From Limosilactobacillus caviae (GTDB lineage Bacteria; Bacillota; Bacilli; Lactobacillales; Lactobacillaceae), in the NCBI RefSeq assembly GCF_014635905.1, contig NZ_BMDS01000004.1, positions 1-64,000 on the forward strand: a DNA stretch of 64,000 nucleotides, written 5' to 3'. Positions 18,545 to 26,796 of the stretch are shown here, one piece after another. Made by a program: the position numbers and the translations under genes. Below the pieces are notes generated by a model that was not told where the DNA came from, ran no database searches, and saw only the letters and a list, made by a program, of their open reading frames with translations. Position 1 is the stretch's first letter. The number at the start of each line of letters is the position of its first letter.

Positions 18545-18614
18545 CGACTTGTTATTCTCTATTTGTACCATACGAGATATGCGAAAACAACTAATAAACA
18601 GGTAGGAAATAGCA

Positions 18615-19487
18615 ATGAAAAAAATAGTTATCAGCATTGTTTTGCTTGTAATGGGGTGCTGGCTAGGCGGGTCGTGGGTCCTTGCTAGGCAGCAGCCATC
18701 ACAGGAAAAAATTACAATTGTTGGGTCAACAGCTTTACAGCCTCTTGCTGAAGCAGTTGCCAATGATTATCGGATTAATCACCCGCAAACAAGTATTATT
18801 GTCCAAGGTGGCGGGTCGGGAACAGGTCTTAGCCAGGTTCAAGCAGGCGCAGTGAATATTGGATCAGCTGATATCTTTGCTGACCAGCAAGATGGCATTA
18901 ATGCTGGAAAGTTAAATGATAATATCGTTGCTGTTTCTGGAATTGTACCAATTGTTAATGAGCATCTTGGCATTAAGAATTTGACAATGGATCAGTTACA
19001 ACAAATTTTTACAGGTCAAATTACTAATTGGCAAGAACTTGGCGGACCAGATTTACCGATTACAGTTATCAACCGGGCGCACGGAAGCGGGACCCGCGTT
19101 GCTTTTGAACAGACGGTTTTAAAACCGGGAATGCAAGCTGTTAATGCGCAGGAACAAGATTCAAACGGGACGGTTAAGGAGATTATCAGGAACACGCCAG
19201 GAGCAATTAGCTATATTGCCTTTGCTTATCTTAATGACCAAGTACAGGCAATCAATCTTGATGGAGTAGCACCAACTGCAGCGAATGTTACGACTAATAA
19301 GTGGCAATTATGGTCGTATGAGCATATGTATACGCAAAAGCACCCATCGAATGCAACGACAGAGTTTATCAAGTATATGCAAAGCGAAAAAGTTCAAAAA
19401 ACACTTGTAACTGATGCTCACTATATTAGTATTCATGATATGAAAGTTGCAAAAACACCAAGCGGGAAAGTAACTGAAAGGAAATAG
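18615..19487 (+). CDS. pstS: Phosphate ABC transporter, substrate-binding protein PstS
   Basis: 290 residues. The signal segment contains LLVMGC, which may be a lipobox, or the protein may stay as a membrane anchor. The mature part starts ITIVGSTALQPLAEAV and has the phosphate-binding features GGGSGTGLSQV and RAHGSGTRVAF. Shorter start region than typical PstS but all binding loops are present. First gene of the pst operon. Confidence 0.95.
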   Translation: MKKIVISIVLLVMGCWLGGSWVLARQQPSQEKITIVGSTALQPLAEAVANDYRINHPQTSIIVQGGGSGTGLSQVQAGAVNIGSADIFADQQDGINAGKLNDNIVAVSGIVPIVNEHLGIKNLTMDQLQQIFTGQITNWQELGGPDLPITVINRAHGSGTRVAFEQTVLKPGMQAVNAQEQDSNGTVKEIIRNTPGAISYIAFAYLNDQVQAINLDGVAPTAANVTTNKWQLWSYEHMYTQKHPSNATTEFIKYMQSEKVQKTLVTDAHYISIHDMKVAKTPSGKVTERK

Positions 19488-19489
19488 AT

Positions 19490-20392
19490 ATGATGGAAGA
19501 CTTACGACAACGGTTGACTCAGCCCTCTGCCGAGAGTAAGCAGGAAGTTTCGGGAAAAATAATTAGCTACCTTGCAATTACCCTAATTGGGGGATTAGTC
19601 GCAACGATTTTAATCTTTCTAACCTTAAAAGGAATTGCCTTATTTACCGGCAATCACTACTCTTTATGGAATTTTTTAACGGGAATAAACTGGCAGCCAA
19701 GCCACCATTTATTTGGGGCATTGCCAATGATTGCGACTTCTTTTAGCGTTACCCTCTTGTCGGGAATAGTCGCACTGCCGTTAGCACTAGTAGTCGCAAT
19801 TGCAATTACTGAAATGCTGCCATCAACAGCATACAAATTTTTACAACCAGTTATTGAATTGCTAGTTGGTATTCCGTCAGTGGTCTACGGATACGTTGGT
19901 TTGACCATCGTTGTACCTTTCTTACGACAGTCATTTGGCGGAACAGGCTTTGGTATTTTGGCAGCAACATGTGTATTGTTTCTGATGATTTTACCGACAA
20001 TGACTTCAATGACAATTGATAGTTTTAAAGCTGTTCCTCAGCAGTACCGCAATGCTTCAGCAGGATTAGGGGCAACCCGGTGGCAAACTATTTCCCGGGT
20101 AATTATTCCGAGCGCGAAAAGCGGTATTTTAACGGCAATGGTTTTTGGAATGGCCCGTGCGTTTGGTGAGGCCTTAGCTGTTCAAATGGTAATCGGAAAT
20201 ACAACGGTGATGCCAACCGGGCTAATGCATTCAGCTGCTACCCTAACAAGTGTGTTAACGACGGGGATCGGGAACACAGTAATGGGGACAATTTCTAATA
20301 ATGCGTTATGGTCCTTAGCTTTAATCCTTTTAGTAATGTCCTTAGCATTTAATCTGTTGATGCGGCTTATTAGTCGGAAAGGGGTAAAATAA
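19490..20392 (+). CDS. pstC: Phosphate ABC transporter permease PstC
   Basis: 300 residues, six helices. The permease loop with the EAA-type motif reads NASAGLGATRWQTISRVIIPSAKSGI. Two bases after pstS and overlapping pstA by one base. ATG 19490 is followed at once by a second ATG; the first has better spacing to AAAGGA. Confidence 0.95.
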   Translation: MMEDLRQRLTQPSAESKQEVSGKIISYLAITLIGGLVATILIFLTLKGIALFTGNHYSLWNFLTGINWQPSHHLFGALPMIATSFSVTLLSGIVALPLALVVAIAITEMLPSTAYKFLQPVIELLVGIPSVVYGYVGLTIVVPFLRQSFGGTGFGILAATCVLFLMILPTMTSMTIDSFKAVPQQYRNASAGLGATRWQTISRVIIPSAKSGILTAMVFGMARAFGEALAVQMVIGNTTVMPTGLMHSAATLTSVLTTGIGNTVMGTISNNALWSLALILLVMSLAFNLLMRLISRKGVK

Positions 20393-21273
20393 TGCGTCCA
20401 GAAAAAATTGATCGGCTAGCAACCGTAATAATTCTAACTTTAACCGGATTAGTGGGGGTGGTTTTATTTGCTTTGTTAGCTTACCTATTATTATCAGGAA
20501 TTCCGCACATATCTTGGCACTTCCTAACTTCAAGCGCAGAATCATTTAGAAGCGGCGGAGGAATTCGTGATCAGCTATTTAATTCGCTATACCTCGTAGT
20601 TTTAACGCTTTTAGTCTCAGTCCCATTGGCGTTGTGTGCAGCAATCTATCTTAGTGAATATGCGCCGGATAATCGTTGGACAAACCTTTTACGATTAGCG
20701 ATTGAAGTTTTAAGTTCCTTGCCATCGGTTGTTGTTGGGCTATTTGGCTACCTGATTTTTGTATTGCAATGGGGATTAGACTTTTCCCTACTTGCCGGAG
20801 CACTAGCATTAACAATTTTGAACCTGCCAATGCTAACGCGAGCGTGTGAAGATGCCCTTCGTCAGGTTCCTTATCTTCAGCGGCAGGCCGGATTAGGACT
20901 GGGAATGTCTAAGTGGCGTGTAACGACTAAAATAGTTTTACCAGCAGCTTTACCGGGAATTATCACTGGGGCTATTCTAAGTGCCGGCCGAATCTTTGGT
21001 GAGGCAGCAGCATTGATTTACACTGCCGGACAAAGCTCGCCTGCCATTAGTTATACTGACTGGAATCCGTTTAGTCCAACCAGTTTTTTAAATCCTTTAC
21101 GACCTGCGGAAACACTTGCTGTTCATATTTGGAAAGTTAATAGTGAAGGACTGGTACCGGATGCCCGTGCCGTATCAAATGGTTCGGTGGCAGTTTTGAT
21201 TTTAACGATTTTGATTTTTAATTTACTTGCCAGATACATTGGTTACTTAATTAAGCGACGACTTGCAAAGTGA
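20392..21273 (+). CDS. pstA: Phosphate ABC transporter permease PstA
   Basis: 293 residues, six helices, EAA-type loop QAGLGLGMSKWRVTTKIVLPAALPGIITG. The ATG overlaps the pstC stop, so translation is coupled. It pairs with PstC in the membrane. Confidence 0.95.
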   Translation: MRPEKIDRLATVIILTLTGLVGVVLFALLAYLLLSGIPHISWHFLTSSAESFRSGGGIRDQLFNSLYLVVLTLLVSVPLALCAAIYLSEYAPDNRWTNLLRLAIEVLSSLPSVVVGLFGYLIFVLQWGLDFSLLAGALALTILNLPMLTRACEDALRQVPYLQRQAGLGLGMSKWRVTTKIVLPAALPGIITGAILSAGRIFGEAAALIYTAGQSSPAISYTDWNPFSPTSFLNPLRPAETLAVHIWKVNSEGLVPDARAVSNGSVAVLILTILIFNLLARYIGYLIKRRLAK

Positions 21274-21283
21274 GGATAAGAGA

Positions 21284-22039
21284 ATGGAAAATTCAATTGC
21301 TCTTGAAGTGAAGAACTTACAGGTACTATATGGCGATAAACACGTTGTTCACGATGTTTCCATGAAGTTCCCTAAAAATAAGATTACAGCGATGATTGGC
21401 GCGTCTGGTTCGGGGAAATCAACGTTATTGCGGAGCCTAAACCGGATGAATGATGATTTAGCAACGGTCAAAGGTGAAATTAATTTTCATAATTTGAATA
21501 TTAACCAGGCAAAAGTGAATGTCTATCGTATTCGTCAGCAGATTGGGATGGTTTTTCAGCAGCCGACTCCTTTTCCGCTATCAATCTATGAAAATGTTAT
21601 TTACGGATTACGGCTTGCGGGGGTTAAGGATCGTCAAACACTTGACCGGCGAGTGGAGGAAAGTCTTCGCCAAGCAGCCTTATGGGAAGAAGTTAAGGAT
21701 CATTTAAAAGAAAGCGCCTTAGCATTATCCGGTGGTCAGCAGCAGCGTCTTTGCATTGCGCGAACACTTGCCGTTGAACCAGAGATTATTTTAATGGATG
21801 AGCCGACGAGTGCATTAGACCCGGTTTCAACTTCGCAAATTGAAGATACTTTAGTACAATTAAAAGAGAAATTTACTATTATTATGGTAACCCATAACAT
21901 GCAGCAGGCATCGCGGTCGGCCGATTGGACAGCGTTTATGCACCAAGGAAAATTAATTGAATTTAATCAGACGGCTGAAGTATTTATGAACCCGCAGCAG
22001 CAGCAAACAGCTGATTATCTGAGCGGCAAGTTTGGCTAG
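21284..22039 (+). CDS. pstB: Phosphate ABC transporter ATP-binding protein PstB
   Basis: 251 residues. Walker A IGASGSGKSTLLRSLNRMND, signature LSGGQQQRLCIARTLA, Walker B IILMDEPTSALDP and switch MVTHNM. The RSLNRMND tail after the P-loop is specific for PstB. ATG 21284 has GAGG in front; the open frame extends back seven codons without a site. Only one pstB copy is here, while many lactobacilli have two. Confidence 0.95.
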   Translation: MENSIALEVKNLQVLYGDKHVVHDVSMKFPKNKITAMIGASGSGKSTLLRSLNRMNDDLATVKGEINFHNLNINQAKVNVYRIRQQIGMVFQQPTPFPLSIYENVIYGLRLAGVKDRQTLDRRVEESLRQAALWEEVKDHLKESALALSGGQQQRLCIARTLAVEPEIILMDEPTSALDPVSTSQIEDTLVQLKEKFTIIMVTHNMQQASRSADWTAFMHQGKLIEFNQTAEVFMNPQQQQTADYLSGKFG

Positions 22040-22051
22040 GAGGTAAAGAAA

Positions 22052-22756
22052 ATGGGAGCAATTTTTGACGACGAGTTAAAACGTTTACGCAGCCATTTTA
22101 TGGAAATGGGAATTGACGCAAGCGAACAGATCTATCAAGCAACAAAAGCGTTTACTGATCATGACGCGACCCTGGCAGATAAAGTGCTAAATGCTGATAT
22201 GAAGATTAATGATGAAGAAGTTAGTTTAGAAAAGCAGGCCCTTAAACTGATGGCATTGCAAAATCCCGTTGCAACTGATTTTCGTAAAATCATTAGTATC
22301 TTAAAGGCTAGTACGGATATTGAACGTTTAGGGGACTATTCAACCCATATTGCGCGGGCAGCGATTACGTTAAGTAAGTTTGAACATCATGAAGAAATTG
22401 AACAGCCGATTGAGCAGATGATGATGATTGTCCGGAAGATGCTGGAACGAATCCTTGATGCTTATGTATATACTGATGAGCAGGTTGCTTATGAAGTTGC
22501 TAATGACGATTTGAAAGTTGATTTACTCTATGTGAAGCTTCAAAAAGAGATTATGAAGGCGCTGGTTAAGGGTGGCGAAGATGTCAAAGCTTATGAAAGC
22601 TACCTCGCAGTTATCCGTAATTTAGAACGAGCAGGGGACCATATTGTTAATTTAGCCGAATGGATTATTTACAGCGGGTCGGGAAAACTAGTAGAATTGA
22701 ATCCAGGGAAAGCAGATCCCACATTAGTTCGTCGTAAATTAACAAAAGATAAGTAA
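22052..22756 (+). CDS. phoU: Phosphate uptake regulator PhoU
   Basis: 234 residues with the two PhoU helical repeats; the metal-binding-type motifs appear as ERLGDYSTHIARA and ERAGDHIVNLAEW. It dampens phosphate uptake and signalling through Pst. AGGAGG before the ATG, 12 bases after pstB. Confidence 0.94.
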   Translation: MGAIFDDELKRLRSHFMEMGIDASEQIYQATKAFTDHDATLADKVLNADMKINDEEVSLEKQALKLMALQNPVATDFRKIISILKASTDIERLGDYSTHIARAAITLSKFEHHEEIEQPIEQMMMIVRKMLERILDAYVYTDEQVAYEVANDDLKVDLLYVKLQKEIMKALVKGGEDVKAYESYLAVIRNLERAGDHIVNLAEWIIYSGSGKLVELNPGKADPTLVRRKLTKDK

Positions 22757-22771
22757 AAGAGGTAACTGGAT

Positions 22772-23938
22772 TTGAGTAACGAGCAGGAGATATTTTCATT
22801 CAATGATAAGGTAAGCCGGGAAAAACAGCAGCAAATGGTAGCGAGGATTCTTGCCCGCCATCTCCTAATTGTTGGACAAACCGGAAGCGGTAAGACAACT
22901 ACTACGCTGTCGTTATTGAATTATCTTCAGCACCGTAACCAAACGACAATCGTTCTCGATCCGACAGGCGAATATGCCCAATTACCAAATGCAATTACGT
23001 ATAAACTGGGAGTTAATGCCTATCTTGAAGCGGGCTCCTTATCAGCTAACGAACTTCAAGAAGTTTTGCAACTAGCCCCTTCGCCTGATTTTCAAGATAA
23101 ATTAAATCAGGCGATTACTGCTCTTCGGATCCAACATAACCTTGTTGAACAAGATAAAGCCTATATAAAATGCGGACAGAAAATTCAAAATTACCAGCAC
23201 TATCTTGAACAATTAGGGAGCTGGGCGGTTGATTATGATCTTTCACAATTGGTTAATCAATTAATTGAAGAGTTTATTATTCCGTTCGCGGATGACCGGG
23301 CCGATTATCACTTGCTGGGACAACAGTATGACCGCTTAGCTATTAATCATAATTGGGGGATGCTGACAACTCTTCGCGAGCGTATTAATAGTGAAATGTT
23401 TAAAACTGTTTTTGATACGGTTTCACATCCGGGAAGTTTCAAAACGGAGCTTAGCTTTATCCTAAAAATGTTCCTAACTCAACGCAGTACCCACCGTACC
23501 CTAGTAATTGACCTATCCCTTCTAAAAAGATACGAAGATAGTCAGCGGGCTTTAATCTCGTTTTTAATGAAAAAGATATTAAATATGCGGTTCCAAGCGC
23601 CCCAACAACTTCCTGTTAACATTGTGATTGATGAAGCTCACCGCTATTTGCCACAAGACCAGAAGAAATTGCCTGATAATGGGATTTTTCAGGTCTTAAG
23701 AGAAGGAAGAAAACTGCATTTAAAGGTGATTTTGACTACTCAATCCCCGCTTGATCTGCCCGCAAAATTGCGTTCACAGTTTAGTAACGGGATTATTCAT
23801 TGTTTGATTGATGATAATGAAATAAGAAGTCTGGAAATGAATGATTTAGGTGTGAAAGGACTTAATGTCGGAGAAGCGTACTTGAAGGTCAGCGACCAAA
23901 CTGTTCCAGTGACGGTTACCAAACCTAATTGGTGGTGA
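22772..23938 (+). CDS. HerA/VirD4-like ATPase
   Basis: 388 residues. Walker A VGQTGSGKTTTT (about 34-45), a downstream VLDPTGEYA typical of HerA-like (DUF87) proteins, and Walker B NIVIDEAHRYLP followed by REGRKLHLKVILTTQSPLDLP. These form hexameric DNA or peptide translocases. TTG start, 16 bases after phoU, so it looks co-transcribed with pst. NurA, its usual nuclease partner, is absent. The stop codon runs straight into the 0.54 kb repeat. Confidence 0.82.
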   Translation: MSNEQEIFSFNDKVSREKQQQMVARILARHLLIVGQTGSGKTTTTLSLLNYLQHRNQTTIVLDPTGEYAQLPNAITYKLGVNAYLEAGSLSANELQEVLQLAPSPDFQDKLNQAITALRIQHNLVEQDKAYIKCGQKIQNYQHYLEQLGSWAVDYDLSQLVNQLIEEFIIPFADDRADYHLLGQQYDRLAINHNWGMLTTLRERINSEMFKTVFDTVSHPGSFKTELSFILKMFLTQRSTHRTLVIDLSLLKRYEDSQRALISFLMKKILNMRFQAPQQLPVNIVIDEAHRYLPQDQKKLPDNGIFQVLREGRKLHLKVILTTQSPLDLPAKLRSQFSNGIIHCLIDDNEIRSLEMNDLGVKGLNVGEAYLKVSDQTVPVTVTKPNWW

Positions 23939-24473
23939 AATAAAAGCAATTCCAATGTCGAAGGGGCAAGGGAATTGCTTTTAAAATTAGAAAGTTTAAT
24001 TAAATAGAGATTGCTTTGTAACTGTGTATTAATGAATATTCTATCTATTAGGACTAAACAACAGCGTTTCTAAAGGGTAAGAGAAACACCAAAAGAGATC
24101 CCAGTGTTAAGTTAATAGTACCGGCCCATGCCAACAAGTAATTTAATTATTTATAAGTAAAGGAAGAAAAGTAGCTTGTGGGGTTAAGATAAATTAGCTG
24201 TAATTGATGTTGCCGATAAGGTTAACAAAACAAAATTAAAATATCTCTTAGATCCACTCCTTTTTAATGAAAAATGATAAATAAAAAACGATGAATGATA
24301 GCTGCTAGAGGATAGCTGTTAGATTCAAGGCAACTGAACCAAGTGGGGGGATCAGAAAGAATAAATTCATTTCTTTTAAATAAATTTATTAAATTTTATT
24401 TATCACCCTTATATTACCTTTTTTTTTTTCAACATCAAGCACATAAAAATATTTATTTTTGAAAGTTATATTT
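23938..24473. repeat. Dispersed 0.54 kb intergenic repeat, copy 2
   Basis: Same orientation and nearly the same sequence as 385-922. It begins on the last base of the ATPase stop codon. Its first 40 bases (AAAAGCAATTCC ... GGAATTGCTTTT) form the only visible terminator for that operon. Changes from copy 1 include loss of TAAAT in the middle and two extra T residues near the right end. Confidence 0.9.
24054..24249 (-). pseudogene. Possible decayed membrane peptide gene inside repeat copy 2
   Basis: Counterpart of 502-702. It has the same AAAGGAG motif and AAG in the start position, TAA where copy 1 has TGA, and a five-base deletion that shifts the frame. Two copies with shared defects suggest duplication after decay, or a non-coding function. 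Confidence 0.3.
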
Positions 24474-24505
24474 GTGGAATGGCAAATTTAGTAGTTGTTT
24501 TACTA

Positions 24506-24523
24506 TTGTGATATAAATCACTG
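24506..24523. promoter_or_regulatory. Rex/FNR-like dyad
   Basis: TTGTGATATAAATCACTG resembles TTGTGA-N6-TCACAA, the operator type bound by Rex or CRP/FNR-family regulators, with the last two positions off. It lies about 100 bases upstream of a related palindrome at 24604. Confidence 0.35.
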
Positions 24524-24595
24524 GTGATAAATTGATGCTAATGGCTAATTAATCAATTATTACTTTATTATTTTTGAATAATTCAAGATATTAGT

Positions 24596-24624
24596 TAACT
24601 TTTTCACAATTATTGTGATATAAT
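24596..24624 (+). promoter_or_regulatory. Promoter with an embedded 15-base palindrome
   Basis: TATAAT at 24619-24624 directly follows the perfect palindrome TCACAATTATTGTGA (24604-24618). A weak -35 (TAACTT, 17-base spacing) lies at 24596. A protein on this palindrome would sit between -35 and -10, so repression is likely. The TATTGTGATATAA string is shared with 24504-24516. Confidence 0.6.
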
Positions 24625-24630
24625 ACATAA

Positions 24631-24794
24631 GAACAAGAAATCCACTTGTTTATTTTAAGTTAGATATTAGAAAAACTCGTCAGTGGAACAGCACATCCCT
24701 TTATCCAATTAATATCAACAACATTATTTGTTTCATGATTGAGTTTACTAAGTTGAAGTCTGATCTCTCCTGCACTAAGAGATCAGACTTTTTT
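24631..24794 (+). ncRNA. Candidate small RNA of about 165 nt
   Basis: A good -10 with an operator lies just upstream, a strong terminator closes the unit (AAGTCTGATCTCT with AGAGATCAGACTT and six T), and no start codon with a ribosome binding site lies between. The 5' end can fold as AACAAG/CTTGTT. It is unlike any RNA family I can recognise by eye. It could be a free regulatory RNA or a prematurely terminated leader of the downstream transporter. Confidence 0.5.
24756..24794 (+). terminator. Terminator of the candidate small RNA
   Basis: A perfect 13-base stem with a nine-base loop and a T run. Confidence 0.88.
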
Positions 24795-24899
24795 AGTTAA
24801 TTAGAATTTAAAATTAAAAATAAATTAGAAAACTTATTGAAATGTAATTTTATTCATGGTAATATTTTATTCATCGAAAAAAGAAAAGAGGACAAAGAT

Positions 24900-24956
24900 A
24901 TGCTTTTTGCTACAAACACACAACAAAACATTATTATTATTCGGGTCATTATTTAG
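24900..24956 (+). CDS. Isoleucine-rich leader peptide of an attenuator
   Basis: The peptide MLFATNTQQNIIIIRVII has six Ile in 18 residues, including four in a row, and is followed by TAG. GAGG lies eight bases before the ATG. It sits upstream of competing hairpins and a terminator ahead of the transporter gene. This is the layout of ribosome-mediated attenuation sensing charged tRNA-Ile (as in ilv leaders): slow Ile decoding would allow readthrough. Confidence 0.75.
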   Translation: MLFATNTQQNIIIIRVII

Positions 24957-25080
24957 GTGATGCGGATAATTTAATGTTGTTCGCATTACCTGAGATTAAA
25001 GGCAGTGCGAACAGTGAAACGGTAGCGCAATATCTTTGGCAGCCAGTTAACTGTTTAGCAGTTAGCTGGTTTTTATTTTT
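24956..25080 (+). promoter_or_regulatory. Transcription attenuator (hairpins plus terminator) for the 25170 transporter
   Basis: Segment 24956-24964 (GGTGATGCG) pairs with 24982-24990 (CGCATTACC). Segment 24978-24985 (TGTTCGCA) can instead pair with 25006-25013 (TGCGAACA). These two hairpins exclude each other. The terminator is CCAGTTAACTG/CAGTTAGCTGG (25043-25069), followed by TTTTTATTTTT. How the middle hairpin disturbs the terminator is not clear by eye. Confidence 0.7.
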
Positions 25081-25099
25081 GAAAGGGTGATGAACTAAA

Positions 25100-25141
25100 A
25101 TGGAAAGCGACATTTTAACTGAAAGAGATGACAGACGCTAG
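25100..25141 (+). CDS. Possible 13-residue peptide between the attenuator and the transporter
   Basis: MESDILTERDDRR and a stop, with AAAGGGTGATG in front. It could be a translated leader, a relic of a lost gene, or chance. It ends 28 bases before the transporter start. Confidence 0.25.
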   Translation: MESDILTERDDRR

Positions 25142-25169
25142 TATTAAATAATTGAGAGAGGTAAGAGAA

Positions 25170-26483
25170 ATGGAAAATACAGTTACAGCAACACAAACTA
25201 GACCAAAATTACGACGCGACCCGGTTAAAACAGTTATTTTAGCATCAATGATGGGAACAGCGATTGAATTTTTTGATTTTTATGCTTATGGAACTGCATC
25301 AGCTGCCTACTTCCCCAAAGTTTTCTTTCCCCAGATGACGCCATTGTTAGCTACATTACTTAGTCTATTGACATTTGGAGTTGCATTTGTTGCCCGGCCG
25401 GTTGGATCATTCCTTTTTGGTCATTTTGGTGACCGCCTTGGCCGAAAAAAGACGTTAGTGGTTTCATTACTCGTCATGGGTGTTTCAACTGTGACAATTG
25501 GTTTTATCCCCGGATACCAATCAATCGGTGTATGGGGAGCACTATTGCTATGCTTATGCCGGTTTGTTCAAGGGATCGGACTTGGTGGCGAATGGTCAGG
25601 TGCGGTCCTTGTTGCAACTGAAAACGCTCCGGCAGATAAGCGGGCCTTATACGGTTCCTTCCCTGAGGTCGGTGCACCAATTGGTTTCTTCCTATGTAAC
25701 GGACTCTTCTTCGTTTTAGAACGAGTTTTAACGCCAGCACAAATGATGAGTTATGGTTGGCGGATTCCATTTTGGGCATCAGCAGTCTTAGTATTTATCG
25801 GTTTATATGTTCGTCGCCGTTTACAAGAAACCCCATTGTTTAAGTTAGCACAGGAAAAGGATAATACGACTAAGTCTCCATTGCGGGAAGTTTTCCGTAC
25901 GAATTGGCGAGAAATCCTTAAAGGGACATTTATCATGGCTGCTACTTATGCTTTATTCTTTACTTTAACGACCTGGTCATTATCTTATGCAACGACTGCT
26001 CTTGGGTTTAGTCCATCTGAGTTTTTACTTCTTTTAATGGGGGCCATTGTTGAATTTGCGGTTCTTATTGTTTTAACTTCTGTTTTAGCGGATAAGGTTG
26101 GCCGAAAGAAAGTGCTATTAACGGCTTCAGTAGCATTAGTAGTTTACTCCCTTGTTTTCCCAATGTTCCTTACCGGACAGCATAATCTTACCGGAATGCT
26201 GTTATTCCTTGGTGTTGGTTTCTTAGTGATGGGTACCTTATATGGCCCTGTTGGCGCAGTTTTACCAGAACTCTTTCCAACTAAGGTTCGTTATTCTGGT
26301 GCGGGAATTACATATAACCTTGCTGCCGTGGTTGGTGCCGCGGTTGCTCCAACGATGACTACTTGGCTAATCGCACATTATGGTCTCCACTCGGCCGGAT
26401 ACTACATGCTCGCATTAGCTGTATTAGCAGTTGTATCGTGGCTTACGACCAAAGAAACAAAGAACGTTGACTACACAAAGTAA
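25170..26483 (+). CDS. MFS transporter, metabolite:H+ symporter (MHS) family
   Basis: 437 residues, twelve helices. MHS features are GTAIEFFDFYAYGTASA at the start, the loop motif GHFGDRLGRKKTL, RFVQGIGLGGEWSGAVL in helix 4 and PELFPTKVRYSG near the end. The family carries organic acids and zwitterions (shikimate, ketoglutarate, proline-betaine). The Ile attenuator upstream suggests uptake of something that relieves Ile shortage, such as a branched-chain amino acid or keto-acid precursor. ATG 25170 chosen over an upstream in-frame start for its GAGAGGT site. Confidence 0.85.
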   Translation: MENTVTATQTRPKLRRDPVKTVILASMMGTAIEFFDFYAYGTASAAYFPKVFFPQMTPLLATLLSLLTFGVAFVARPVGSFLFGHFGDRLGRKKTLVVSLLVMGVSTVTIGFIPGYQSIGVWGALLLCLCRFVQGIGLGGEWSGAVLVATENAPADKRALYGSFPEVGAPIGFFLCNGLFFVLERVLTPAQMMSYGWRIPFWASAVLVFIGLYVRRRLQETPLFKLAQEKDNTTKSPLREVFRTNWREILKGTFIMAATYALFFTLTTWSLSYATTALGFSPSEFLLLLMGAIVEFAVLIVLTSVLADKVGRKKVLLTASVALVVYSLVFPMFLTGQHNLTGMLLFLGVGFLVMGTLYGPVGAVLPELFPTKVRYSGAGITYNLAAVVGAAVAPTMTTWLIAHYGLHSAGYYMLALAVLAVVSWLTTKETKNVDYTK

Positions 26484-26523
26484 TATTTTAATCGATATTA
26501 TTCATAATTATTATCATGATAGC

Positions 26524-26560
26524 GGAATCGGCAAATTGGATTGCTGATTCTGTTTTTGTT
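26524..26560 (+). terminator. Terminator after the MHS transporter
   Basis: GAATCGGCAA pairs with TTGCTGATTC (one G-T pair) and is followed by TGTTTTTGTTT. Confidence 0.7.
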
Positions 26561-26796
26561 TAAAACGATAATTTGCTTATCAAACTACAAAAATAAACAA
26601 AATTATTTTATTTGTTTATAAATTTAAATATCATCAAAAGGCGATTTTATGATGGTAAATAACGCAATATAAAATGATAAGTAAATTCACAAGGCGGCTT
26701 TAAATGCTACTCTACCAAGACTTTAAACTAGTGAAAACTAGCAACAGGTATGCTAATATATTATCTGCTCATTTTATCAGAGAGGAAGAGAGTTAT

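Noticed and set aside
24716-24800. 21-codon peptide starting ATG ATT GAG within the candidate small RNA
   Set aside because: No ribosome binding site, and the frame runs through the terminator stem.
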